A stretch of 5,204 bases of DNA from Clostridia bacterium (lineage in GTDB: Bacteria; Bacillota; Clostridia; Christensenellales; Aristaeellaceae), in NCBI GenBank assembly GCA_017537105.1, contig JAFWBZ010000179.1, forward strand, positions 1 to 5,204, read 5' to 3'. The translations under genes were made by a program, and so were the position numbers. Below are positions 1 to 5,204 of this stretch, piece after piece. Under the pieces are notes generated by a model, which did no database searches, was not told the DNA's origin, and saw nothing but the letters and a program-made list of their open reading frames with translations. The first letter of the stretch is position 1. Every line of letters starts with the position of its first letter.

Positions 1-1585
1 CATACTCCAGCTGGCGCATGGCCTTTCTGGCCATGAACTCGGCGTTGCCGCCCAGCAGGATGTCGGTGCCGCGGCCGGCCATGTTGGTGGCGATGGTCAC
101 CGCGCCCTTCTTGCCGGCCTGGGCGACGATCTCGGCCTCCTTCTCGTGGAACTTGGCGTTCAGCACCACGTGCTCCACGCCCCGCAGGCTGAGCATCTTG
201 CTCAGAAGCTCGCTCTTTTCAACGCTCACCGTGCCCACCAGCACCGGCTGGCCGGTGGCGTGGCGCTTGACCACCTCGTCGATGATGGCCTGGTACTTGG
301 CCTTCAGGGTGATGAACACCGCGTCGTTCATGTCCTCGCGGATCATGGGGCGGTTGGTGGGGATGGTCACGACGTCCAGCTTGTAGATGCCGTTGAACTC
401 CTCCTCCTCGGTCTTGGCCGTACCGGTCATGCCCGAGAGCTTATGGTACATGCGGAAGTAGTTCTGGAAGGTGATGGTGGCGAGGGTCTTCGACTCGCGC
501 TCCACCTTCACGCCCTCCTTGGCCTCGATGGCCTGGTGCAGGCCGTCGGAATAGCGGCGGCCCAGCATCAGCCGGCCCGTGAACTCGTCCACGATGATGA
601 CCTGGCCGTCCTTGACCACGTAGTCCACGTCGCGGTGCATCATCTTGTGGGCGCGCAGTGCGCCGAGAATGTGGTGGTAGAGCTCCTGGTTCTCCGGGTC
701 GGTGAGGTTTTCCACGTTGAAGAAGCGCTCGGCCTTGCGCACGCCACGCTCGGTCAGAGACAGCGTCTTGTCCTTCTCGTCCTTCAGATAGTCGCCGTCC
801 ACCAGCAGGGGAGCATCCTTGTTCTCCTTGTCCTCCTTGGCCTCGGTGAGTCCCGTGAGGATGAACTGGTTGGCGCGATTGTACAGCTCCGTGGACTTGT
901 CGCCCTGGCCGGAGATGATCAGCGGCGTGCGTGCCTCGTCGATCAGGATCGAGTCCACCTCGTCCACGATGGCGAAGTTCAGCTCCCGCTGCACCATGCG
1001 CTCCTTGTAGGTGACCATGTTGTCGCGCAGGTAGTCGAAGCCGAATTCGTTGTTGGTGCCGTAGGTGATGTCCGCGGCATAGGCCTCCTGGCGCTCGGGC
1101 GCGTCCAGGTCGTGCACGATCAGGCCGACGGAGAGGCCCAGAAAGCGATAGACCTTGCCCATCCACTCGGACTGGAACTTGGCCAGGTAATCGTTGACCG
1201 TGACCACGTGCACGCCCTTGCCCGTCAGCGCGTTCAGCACGGCGGGGAAGGTGGCCGTCAGCGTCTTGCCCTCGCCGGTGCGCATCTCCGCGATGCGGCC
1301 CTGGTGCAGCACGATGGCGCCGATCAGCTGCACGTCAAACGCGCGCTGGCTCAGCACGCGGACGCCCGCCTCGCGCACCAGCGCGTAGGTCTCCGGCAGC
1401 AGGGCGTCCAGCTCTTCGCCGCCCGCGGCACGCTGTTTCAGCGCCGCGATGCGCTCGCGCATGCCGTCGTCGGAGAGCTTCTGCATCTCCGGCTCCAGGG
1501 CGTTAATCTTGTCCACCGTCTTGCGCAGGCGCTTGATTTCGCCTTCGTTGGACGGCGCCAGTATCTTCTTAAAGAAATCGAACAT
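1..1585 (-). CDS. secA: Preprotein translocase ATPase SecA (N-terminal 528 residues; C-terminus off the window)
   Basis: SecA is the cytosolic motor that couples ATP hydrolysis to pushing unfolded preproteins through the SecYEG channel. The visible protein begins MFDFFKKILAP and shows the family signatures in order. Walker A MRTGEGKT is at residues 101-108, VHVVTVNDYLA follows, the Walker B box DEVD is at 208-211, and IDEARTPLIISG comes next. The preprotein cross-linking domain follows from about residue 225, with a short charged insertion KEDKENKD at 250-257. FTGR is at 335-338, GMTGTAKTEEEEF starts at 385, and the second nucleotide-binding fold carries NMAGRGTD at 501-508, followed by ILLGGN, a linker often seen in clostridial SecA. 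SecA is usually about 800-950 residues, so the rest of NBD2, the helical scaffold/wing and the C-tail are missing only because the window ends. The ATG at 1583-1585 is chosen because a GGAGGA site lies 5 nt upstream and the N-terminus matches normal SecA length. The gene is divergent from the MATE gene. No frameshift or missing catalytic residue is seen in the visible part. Confidence 0.98.
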   Translation of the reverse strand, partial: MFDFFKKILAPSNEGEIKRLRKTVDKINALEPEMQKLSDDGMRERIAALKQRAAGGEELDALLPETYALVREAGVRVLSQRAFDVQLIGAIVLHQGRIAEMRTGEGKTLTATFPAVLNALTGKGVHVVTVNDYLAKFQSEWMGKVYRFLGLSVGLIVHDLDAPERQEAYAADITYGTNNEFGFDYLRDNMVTYKERMVQRELNFAIVDEVDSILIDEARTPLIISGQGDKSTELYNRANQFILTGLTEAKEDKENKDAPLLVDGDYLKDEKDKTLSLTERGVRKAERFFNVENLTDPENQELYHHILGALRAHKMMHRDVDYVVKDGQVIIVDEFTGRLMLGRRYSDGLHQAIEAKEGVKVERESKTLATITFQNYFRMYHKLSGMTGTAKTEEEEFNGIYKLDVVTIPTNRPMIREDMNDAVFITLKAKYQAIIDEVVKRHATGQPVLVGTVSVEKSELLSKMLSLRGVEHVVLNAKFHEKEAEIVAQAGKKGAVTIATNMAGRGTDILLGGNAEFMARKAMRQLEY

Positions 1586-1590
1586 TGTCT

Positions 1591-1596
1591 TCCTCC
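1591..1596 (-). promoter_or_regulatory. Ribosome binding site of secA
   Basis: On the minus strand this reads GGAGGA, ending 5 nt before the ATG of secA. It is a near-perfect anti-16S match and fixes the start codon. Confidence 0.9.
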
Positions 1597-1642
1597 AAAG
1601 TCTCCATGGGTTCCCGTGCGACCTGTGCTTCGCGTGGCATAA

Positions 1643-1673
1643 TGTGCCCTTCCCGGAGGGAGCCGCAGGCACA
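1643..1673 (-). promoter_or_regulatory. Imperfect hairpin in the secA 5' leader
   Basis: The arms TGTGCC (1643-1648) and GGCACA (1668-1673) pair perfectly. An inner stem forms between TTCCC (1650-1654) and GGGAG (1658-1662), including one G-T pair, and is closed by a GGA loop. The outer and inner stems are separated by an asymmetric bulge. It would lie in the roughly 105-nt untranslated leader expected from the predicted secA promoter. No U-tract follows on either strand, so it is not an obvious terminator. It resembles no riboswitch I recognise. Its role is unknown and it may have none. Confidence 0.4.
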
Positions 1674-1697
1674 GATTCGCAAAATATCACATTCTGC

Positions 1698-1727
1698 ATT
1701 ATACCACATCCTGCCGGTCCATTTCAA
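1698..1727 (-). promoter_or_regulatory. Predicted sigma-A-type promoter for secA
   Basis: On the minus strand the -35 box is TTGAAA (1722-1727, 5 of 6 consensus). An 18-bp spacer leads to an exact TATAAT -10 box (1698-1703). A TG one base before the -10 box makes it an extended -10 (TGGTATAAT). Transcription should start near 1691, giving a leader of about 105 nt before the secA ATG. This is the best promoter in the window. Assignment to secA rests on direction and on the absence of another gene in between. Confidence 0.8.
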
Positions 1728-1737
1728 CCGCCGGCGG
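1728..1737. repeat. 10-bp perfect palindrome abutting the secA -35 box
   Basis: CCGCCGGCGG is a perfect palindrome directly upstream of the secA -35 hexamer and about 90 bp before the MATE -10 box. Its position suits a regulator site, but a GC-rich palindrome of this length can arise by chance in GC-rich DNA. No regulator can be named from it. Confidence 0.3.
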
Positions 1738-1827
1738 GCTTCTCTCCGGGAGGAAACGGCTCGCGGATGTTAAATTTTTCGCTTGCGGGAAAATCAACAG
1801 AAAGGCAAAACACCGGTATGGATAAGG

Positions 1828-1836
1828 TGCTATAAT
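1828..1836 (+). promoter_or_regulatory. Predicted extended -10 promoter for the MATE-SDR unit
   Basis: TGCTATAAT is an extended -10 element with an exact TATAAT at 1831-1836. No good -35 hexamer lies at the usual 16-18 bp distance (AAACAC is present at 1808-1813), so the TG extension would have to compensate, or an activator may help. Transcription should start near 1842-1843. This puts any start codon upstream of that point, such as the TTG at 1783, outside the transcript. It faces away from the secA promoter, with about 130 bp between the two -10 boxes. Confidence 0.7.
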
Positions 1837-1863
1837 GCGGTTGCAAACACGAAATTGGAGCGA

Positions 1864-1906
1864 GCGATGCCGCATCGCCTGCATAGCCGGCGATCGGCGC
1901 TCGCCG
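1864..1906 (+). promoter_or_regulatory. Two tandem small hairpins in the MATE leader
   Basis: The first hairpin pairs GCGATG (1864-1869) with CATCGC (1873-1878) around a 3-base loop CCG. The second pairs CGGCGA (1888-1893) with TCGCCG (1901-1906) around a 7-base loop. The first one buries an in-frame ATG at 1867. Both precede the GGAGG site at 1912. The arrangement could be a simple structured leader, or these bases could encode an N-terminal extension if translation starts at 1867. The loops do not carry the ACGR sequence of the two-hairpin guanidine-II riboswitch. Confidence 0.4.
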
Positions 1907-1911
1907 CTTTC

Positions 1912-1916
1912 GGAGG
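1912..1916 (+). promoter_or_regulatory. Ribosome binding site of the MATE transporter
   Basis: GGAGG lies 7 nt before the ATG at 1924. It is a better match than the GGAG at 1857-1860, which sits 6 nt before the alternative in-frame ATG at 1867. It is the main reason for choosing the 1924 start. Confidence 0.75.
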
Positions 1917-1923
1917 CCGTTTC

Positions 1924-3309
1924 ATGCATCTTCCGCACATCCACCTTCATCGCCGCAGCTATGAGATCGACATGCTCAACGGGCCGGTCGTTCCCAAGAT
2001 CCTGGCATTTGCCGTTCCACTTATCCTCTCCAGCGTGCTGCAGCTGACCTTCAACGCCGCGGACGTCATCGTGGTGGACCGCTTCGAGGGCGACGCGGCG
2101 CTGGCCGCGGTCGGCGCGCCGGGCGCGCTGATCAACCTGCTGATCAACATTTTTCTGGGGCTGTCGGTAGGCGCCAATGTGGTCGTCGCGCGATGCCACG
2201 GCGCAGCGGACTACCGCCAGACCAGCGCCGCGGTGCACACCGCCGTGTCACTGAGCCTGCTGGGCGGCGTGTTCGTGGGGCTGATCGGATTCTTCCTGGC
2301 GGGCACCTTCCTCAGCTGGATGAACACGCCCGGCGATGTGCTTCCCCTGGCGACGGCGTACATGCGCATTTACTTCCTGGGCATGCCCGCCAACATGGCA
2401 TACAACTTCGGCGCGGCCATCCTCCGCGCCGTGGGCGATACCCGACGGCCGCTGATGTACCTGACCATCGCCGGCGTGGTGAACGTCGTCTTGAACATCA
2501 TCTTCGTGGCGGCCTTCGGGATGGGCGTGCGCGGCGTCGCGCTGGCCACCATCACCTCGCAGATCATCTCCGCAATACTGGTGCTGCTGTGCCTGATTCA
2601 CACCGAGGGCAGCATCCACCTGAATCCGCGCAGGCTCCGCCTGGAGCGCGACAAGGTGATTGACATCGCGCGCGTCGGCCTGCCCGCGGGGCTCCAGGGC
2701 ATGTGCTTCTCCTTTTCCAACGTCATCATACAGTCCACGGTCAATTCCTTTGGAACCATCGTCACCGCGGGCAACACCATCGCCGCGAACATCGAGGGCT
2801 ACATCTACGTTTCGATGAACGCCATCTACCAGGCGGCCATCACCTTCACCAGCCAGAATGTCGGCGCGCACAAATACGAGCGCATTCCCCGCGTGGCCAG
2901 GGCTTCGATGATGGTCGTTGCGGGCATCGGGCTCATGCTGGGAGCCTTGGTGATGCTGTTCCGGAACGCGCTCTACGGCATCTACACCCGGGACGAGGCC
3001 GTCAAGGCGGCTGCGACCATCCGCAGCTCCGTCATCGTTCCCACCTACTTCCTGTGCGGCATGATGGATTCTGCGGTGGGCCTGCTGCGCGGCATGGGCT
3101 CCAGCGTGACGCCGATGATCGTATCGGTGCTGGGCGCCTGCGTGTTTCGCCTCGTCTGGATCGCGGCGATACTGCCCTTCCACCGCACGCTGACCATGCT
3201 GTACCTGTCCTATCCGATTTCCTGGTTCATCACGTTTTCGGTGCATATGGCGTGCTACTTCCGGCTGAAGCATCGCAGCTATGCCGTCGTCACCGAGGCG
3301 AAGGCGTGA
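1924..3309 (+). CDS. MATE-family multidrug/cation antiporter
   Basis: This is a complete 461-residue integral membrane protein of the MATE (MatE) family, whose members export drugs, metabolites or dyes in exchange for Na+ or H+. After a short cytoplasmic N-terminus, the typical opening YEIDMLNGPVVPKIL (residues 13-27) leads into about 12 hydrophobic helices arranged as two homologous six-helix lobes. The first helix holds FNAADVIVV. Its D47 lines up with the cation-binding aspartate region of helix 1 in known MATEs (alignment by eye). The lobe repeat shows as ILRAVGDTRRPLMYL (166-180) and LLRGMGSSVTPMIV (387-400). A charged loop near 235-248 separates the lobes. The length fits the usual 440-480 residues. 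The start at 1924 is chosen for its GGAGG site. ATG 1867 would add 19 residues (MPHRLHSRRSALAAFGGRF), and a TTG at 1783 lies upstream of the promoter. It is divergent from secA and 51 bp ahead of an SDR gene. The substrate cannot be predicted. Confidence 0.95.
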   Translation: MHLPHIHLHRRSYEIDMLNGPVVPKILAFAVPLILSSVLQLTFNAADVIVVDRFEGDAALAAVGAPGALINLLINIFLGLSVGANVVVARCHGAADYRQTSAAVHTAVSLSLLGGVFVGLIGFFLAGTFLSWMNTPGDVLPLATAYMRIYFLGMPANMAYNFGAAILRAVGDTRRPLMYLTIAGVVNVVLNIIFVAAFGMGVRGVALATITSQIISAILVLLCLIHTEGSIHLNPRRLRLERDKVIDIARVGLPAGLQGMCFSFSNVIIQSTVNSFGTIVTAGNTIAANIEGYIYVSMNAIYQAAITFTSQNVGAHKYERIPRVARASMMVVAGIGLMLGALVMLFRNALYGIYTRDEAVKAAATIRSSVIVPTYFLCGMMDSAVGLLRGMGSSVTPMIVSVLGACVFRLVWIAAILPFHRTLTMLYLSYPISWFITFSVHMACYFRLKHRSYAVVTEAKA

Positions 3310-3315
3310 CGGCCT

Positions 3316-3328
3316 GGCTGCGACAGCC
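3316..3328 (+). other. Small hairpin in the MATE-SDR intergenic gap
   Basis: GGCTG (3316-3320) pairs with CAGCC (3324-3328) around a CGA loop, just after the MATE stop codon. It is only 5 bp long with no U-tract, so it is unlikely to terminate transcription. It might help stabilise or process the transcript. The rest of the 51-bp gap shows no promoter. Confidence 0.25.
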
Positions 3329-3349
3329 GCTACACCCAACGACACAAGC

Positions 3350-3353
3350 GAGG
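3350..3353 (+). promoter_or_regulatory. Ribosome binding site of the SDR gene
   Basis: GAGG lies 7 nt before the ATG at 3361. It supports this start, which places the nucleotide-binding motif at the normal distance from the N-terminus. Confidence 0.7.
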
Positions 3354-3360
3354 GATCATC

Positions 3361-4092
3361 ATGCTTGAGAAAATCGACCTTGCGGGCAAAAAGGCCCTGA
3401 TCACCGGCGCGGGCGGCGGCATCGGCCGCGCCATCGCCCTTCGCCTGGCGGAGAGCGGCATGAAGCTCGCCCTGGTGGGCAGAGATCCCCAGAAGCTGGT
3501 GCGGACCGCGGCGTTGACCGGGCGTCCGCTGGACATGCTCGTGCTGCCCACAGACCTGGAAAAGCCGAAGGCCATCGACGAGATCCTGCGCATACTGAGC
3601 GGCCACTTCAAGGGATTGGATGTGTTGGTGAACAATGCGGGCGCCGCGCTGAACCGGCCCTTCGAGGAGACGTCCGAGGCGGAATTCGACCACCTGATGA
3701 CCATCAACGCGCGGGTTCCCTTCGTGCTGTGCCAGCGCACCCTGCCGCTGCTCAGGCAGTCGGAGTGCCCCACCATCATCAACGTGGGCTCCGTGGTCTC
3801 CCACAAGGGCTACATCTATCAGGCCGCCTATGCGGCGTCCAAGCACGCGCTGCTGGGTCTGAGCAAATCGCTGGCCAAGGAGGTCGCGCCGGAGGGTATC
3901 CGGGTGCACGTGATCTCGCCCGGCAGCGTGTACACCGACATGATTCGCATTGCCCGCCCCGATCTCGGCCCCGAGGGGATGATCGCCCCGGAGGAGATCG
4001 CCGAGCTGGCCGCCTTCCTGGTGGAGCACCGGGGCAACGCGATCATCGACGAGATCGAGCTGCACCGCACCGGCAAGGAGCCGTTTCTCTGA
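3361..4092 (+). CDS. Classical short-chain dehydrogenase/reductase (SDR family oxidoreductase)
   Basis: This is a complete 243-residue cytosolic NAD(P)(H)-dependent oxidoreductase with a Rossmann fold. The glycine-rich cofactor motif TGAGGGIG is at residues 15-22, an Asp at 65 (PTDL) sits near the adenine pocket, and NNAG is at 91-94. The catalytic tetrad is intact: N116, S144 (in NVGS), Y157 and K161 (YAASK). SPGSVYTDM (186-194) follows, as in classical SDRs. An Arg right after strand 2 (VGRD, 39-42) suggests NADP(H) preference, which is inference. The C-terminus is unusual. The common ending with a VDGG motif is absent, and the protein ends IIDEIELHRTGKEPFL. The family includes 3-oxoacyl-ACP reductase (FabG) relatives and many sugar or alcohol dehydrogenases, so the substrate is unknown. 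It follows the MATE gene by 51 bp on the same strand with no visible promoter, so co-transcription is likely. It ends just before a long hairpin. Confidence 0.94.
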   Translation: MLEKIDLAGKKALITGAGGGIGRAIALRLAESGMKLALVGRDPQKLVRTAALTGRPLDMLVLPTDLEKPKAIDEILRILSGHFKGLDVLVNNAGAALNRPFEETSEAEFDHLMTINARVPFVLCQRTLPLLRQSECPTIINVGSVVSHKGYIYQAAYAASKHALLGLSKSLAKEVAPEGIRVHVISPGSVYTDMIRIARPDLGPEGMIAPEEIAELAAFLVEHRGNAIIDEIELHRTGKEPFL

Positions 4093-4106
4093 TTCGATGC
4101 TGATAT

Positions 4107-4141
4107 GCGAGGCGCGAAGCCCATTGGGCTTCGCGCCTCGC
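4107..4141. terminator. Perfect 16-bp hairpin between convergent genes, probable bidirectional terminator
   Basis: The arms 4107-4122 and 4126-4141 are perfectly complementary over 16 bp around a 3-base loop (ATT on the plus strand). The hairpin sits 14 bp after the SDR stop and 7 bp after the stop of the convergent solute-binding protein gene, a typical place for a shared terminator. Neither flank has a proper U-tract: the plus side reads GCATTTCTCAG and the minus side ATATCAGC. Termination may therefore be inefficient or factor-assisted, or the hairpin may mainly block 3' decay. The structure is certain; the function is inferred. Confidence 0.75.
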
Positions 4142-4148
4142 GCATTTC

Positions 4149-5204
4149 TCAGTTTTGCAGGAACTCGAATCCGTTGAAGGTGTCGTAACATCGCAGCCCC
4201 GTCAATCCGCCCAGCGAGCGGGAGGAGAGCACGGTGCCCGCGCGGAAGGCCAGGCCCATGATGGGCAGCCGCTCTACCACGAACATCTGGATGAACGAGT
4301 AGATCCTCTTCAGCTGCGCCTCGTCCGAGGTACTGCGAGCGCCCTTCAGTGCCGCGTCCATCTCATCGTTGCCAAAGCCATTCAGGTTCAGCTTTTCGCC
4401 GCGCCCAAGCAGCGAGGTCAGATTGGGCACCTCGCTGAGATTCACTCCGACCAGGGCAAGGTCATAGTTGCGGGCCTTGATGCGCTCCCGGAGGCGATCC
4501 TGGCTGACGACGGTGACCGTGACGTTGAAGCCCACGGTCTCCAGGTAGCCGGCGATCAGCTTGGCGACGTTCTCCCGGATGGAGTTGGTGCTCTCGTTGT
4601 AGGTGATGATGGTCAGGTTTGGCTCCTGCAGCATGATGCCGTTCATGCGGTTCAGCTTCCCGTTGCCGGTCATGTCCCGCCAGCCGAGGTTTTGCATCAG
4701 CTGCAGCGCGCGCTCCGGGCTGTAGTAGTAGATGGCGGACTGGCTTTCGTACACCCAGCTCGACGGCGGAACGGGCACCTCGCTCTGCACGGCCATGTCC
4801 AGGTAGCCGTTGGAGGCGATGATCGACCGGTCGATGGCGTACATCACCGCCTGCCGCACGTTGAGGTTGGACATCATCGAATTGCTGCTGATGTTCGGCA
4901 GAAGCAGTTCGTAGGTCGGCAGGGTGTAGTCCATGAAGGTCAGGTCGGCCAGCTTGCGGCTGAAGGACGCCTTCGGGCTGTTGATGGAGAGCATCTGGAT
5001 CTGGTTGGTCTGGATGGCCTCCAGCGCGTCGCCCGCGTCCTCATAGCGCTTCAGCAGGACGCTCTTGACCTCCGGCTGCTGCTTCCACCACAGTGGGTTG
5101 GCCTCCAGGCGGATGCGGCCGTCGTCGTAGCGCTGGATCATCCAGTAGGGCCCTGTGCCGCGCGGCACCTCGTCCGCCAGCGTGTTGTACTGCATCACCG
5201 GGAA
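4149..5204 (-). CDS. ABC transporter solute-binding protein, family 5 (peptide/nickel type), C-terminal 351 residues
   Basis: The extracytoplasmic binding proteins of this family (SBP_bac_5) capture di/oligopeptides, nickel or sugars and deliver them to an ABC importer. In Gram-positive bacteria they are usually lipoproteins. The frame is open to the window edge, so the signal peptide, lipobox and first part of the protein (typically about 150-200 residues) are not visible. Visible residues, counted from the window edge, show GTGPYW at 16-21 and NPLWWK at 36-41 (the common GTGPY...NPxYW pattern). VRQAVMYAIDR is at 116-126, close to the classic VRqAlayAiDr signature. VPVPPSSWVY is followed by YSPERALQLMQNLGW at 161-175, a TGNGKLNR turn, and YDLALVG at 247-253. 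NDEMDAAL at 279-286 resembles the usual N.e.D.ll helix. The stop is TGA (4149-4151 on the plus strand), and the protein ends GFEFLQN. The gene is convergent with the SDR gene. The permease and ATPase genes are not in view. The ligand cannot be assigned. Confidence 0.94.
   Translation of the reverse strand, partial: FPVMQYNTLADEVPRGTGPYWMIQRYDDGRIRLEANPLWWKQQPEVKSVLLKRYEDAGDALEAIQTNQIQMLSINSPKASFSRKLADLTFMDYTLPTYELLLPNISSNSMMSNLNVRQAVMYAIDRSIIASNGYLDMAVQSEVPVPPSSWVYESQSAIYYYSPERALQLMQNLGWRDMTGNGKLNRMNGIMLQEPNLTIITYNESTNSIRENVAKLIAGYLETVGFNVTVTVVSQDRLRERIKARNYDLALVGVNLSEVPNLTSLLGRGEKLNLNGFGNDEMDAALKGARSTSDEAQLKRIYSFIQMFVVERLPIMGLAFRAGTVLSSRSLGGLTGLRCYDTFNGFEFLQN

Noticed and set aside
146..1642. 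A 498-codon open frame on the plus strand opposite secA
   Set aside because: It lies antisense to secA and has no domain resemblance. It is rich in Leu, Val, His, Gln and Ala, as expected for the complement of GC-rich codons. It is a shadow of the real gene.
1643..1673. Intrinsic terminator in the secA-MATE intergenic region
   Set aside because: The stem is interrupted and no U-tract follows on either strand. It lies inside the leader of secA, where a terminator would silence an essential gene.
1767..1835. A 22-codon plus-strand ORF (starts MLNFSLAGK) upstream of the MATE gene, possibly a leader peptide
   Set aside because: Its nearest GGGAGG is 13 nt away, too far to be convincing. Its stop codon lies inside the predicted -10 box, so it would not be on the MATE transcript.
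1864..1906. Guanidine-II (mini-ykkC) riboswitch, suggested by two tandem hairpins before a transporter gene
   Set aside because: The defining ACGR loop sequences are missing and the two loops differ in size and sequence.
1783..1923. An N-terminal extension of the MATE protein from the TTG at 1783
   Set aside because: The start lies upstream of the predicted promoter, has no good ribosome binding site, and would add 47 residues not seen in typical MATE proteins.
3330..3806. A 158-codon minus-strand frame opposite the start of the SDR gene
   Set aside because: It is antisense to a complete SDR with all catalytic motifs, has no recognisable domain, and shows shadow-type composition.
2248..4191. 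A 647-codon open frame on the minus strand opposite the MATE and SDR genes
   Set aside because: It runs antisense to two clearly real genes and across the terminator-like hairpin. Its composition (His, Gln, Arg, Asp, Gly repeats) is that of a GC-rich shadow frame, with no recognisable domain.

Overview
The window looks like chromosomal DNA from a GC-rich, probably Gram-positive bacterium. A Clostridia-type Firmicute is my best guess. The reasons are strong GGAGG-type ribosome binding sites, two extended -10 promoters (TGnTATAAT), a SecA whose sequence and GGN-containing linker after the MAGRGTD motif resemble clostridial SecA, and a MATE transporter of the kind common in Clostridia. This is inference from sequence features, not a database placement. 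Coding density is high and no mobile element, CRISPR array, tRNA or rRNA is visible.

Layout. Positions 1-1585 (minus strand) hold the first 528 codons of secA, the ATPase of the general secretion pathway; the C-terminal part lies off the left edge. Positions 1586-1923 are a divergent control region. It has a good minus-strand promoter for secA near 1698-1727, a plus-strand extended -10 promoter at 1828-1836, a GC-rich palindrome next to the secA -35 box, and structured leaders on both sides. Positions 1924-3309 (plus) encode a complete MATE-family multidrug/cation antiporter. After 51 bp without an obvious promoter, 3361-4092 (plus) encode a complete classical short-chain dehydrogenase/reductase, probably on the same transcript. 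A perfect 16-bp hairpin (4107-4141) separates this unit from a convergent minus-strand gene. That gene (4149-5204) is the C-terminal 351 codons of a family 5 (peptide/nickel type) ABC-transporter solute-binding protein, and its start is off the right edge.

How the genes relate. secA and the solute-binding protein are linked only generally, since a secreted binding protein would be exported through Sec. The MATE transporter and the SDR form the only likely operon. Whether they share a physiological role cannot be read from the sequence. I found no convincing new biological system here. The points worth a second look are the compact divergent promoter region, the hairpin-rich leader that bears on the MATE start codon, and the long terminator-like hairpin that lacks a U-tract.
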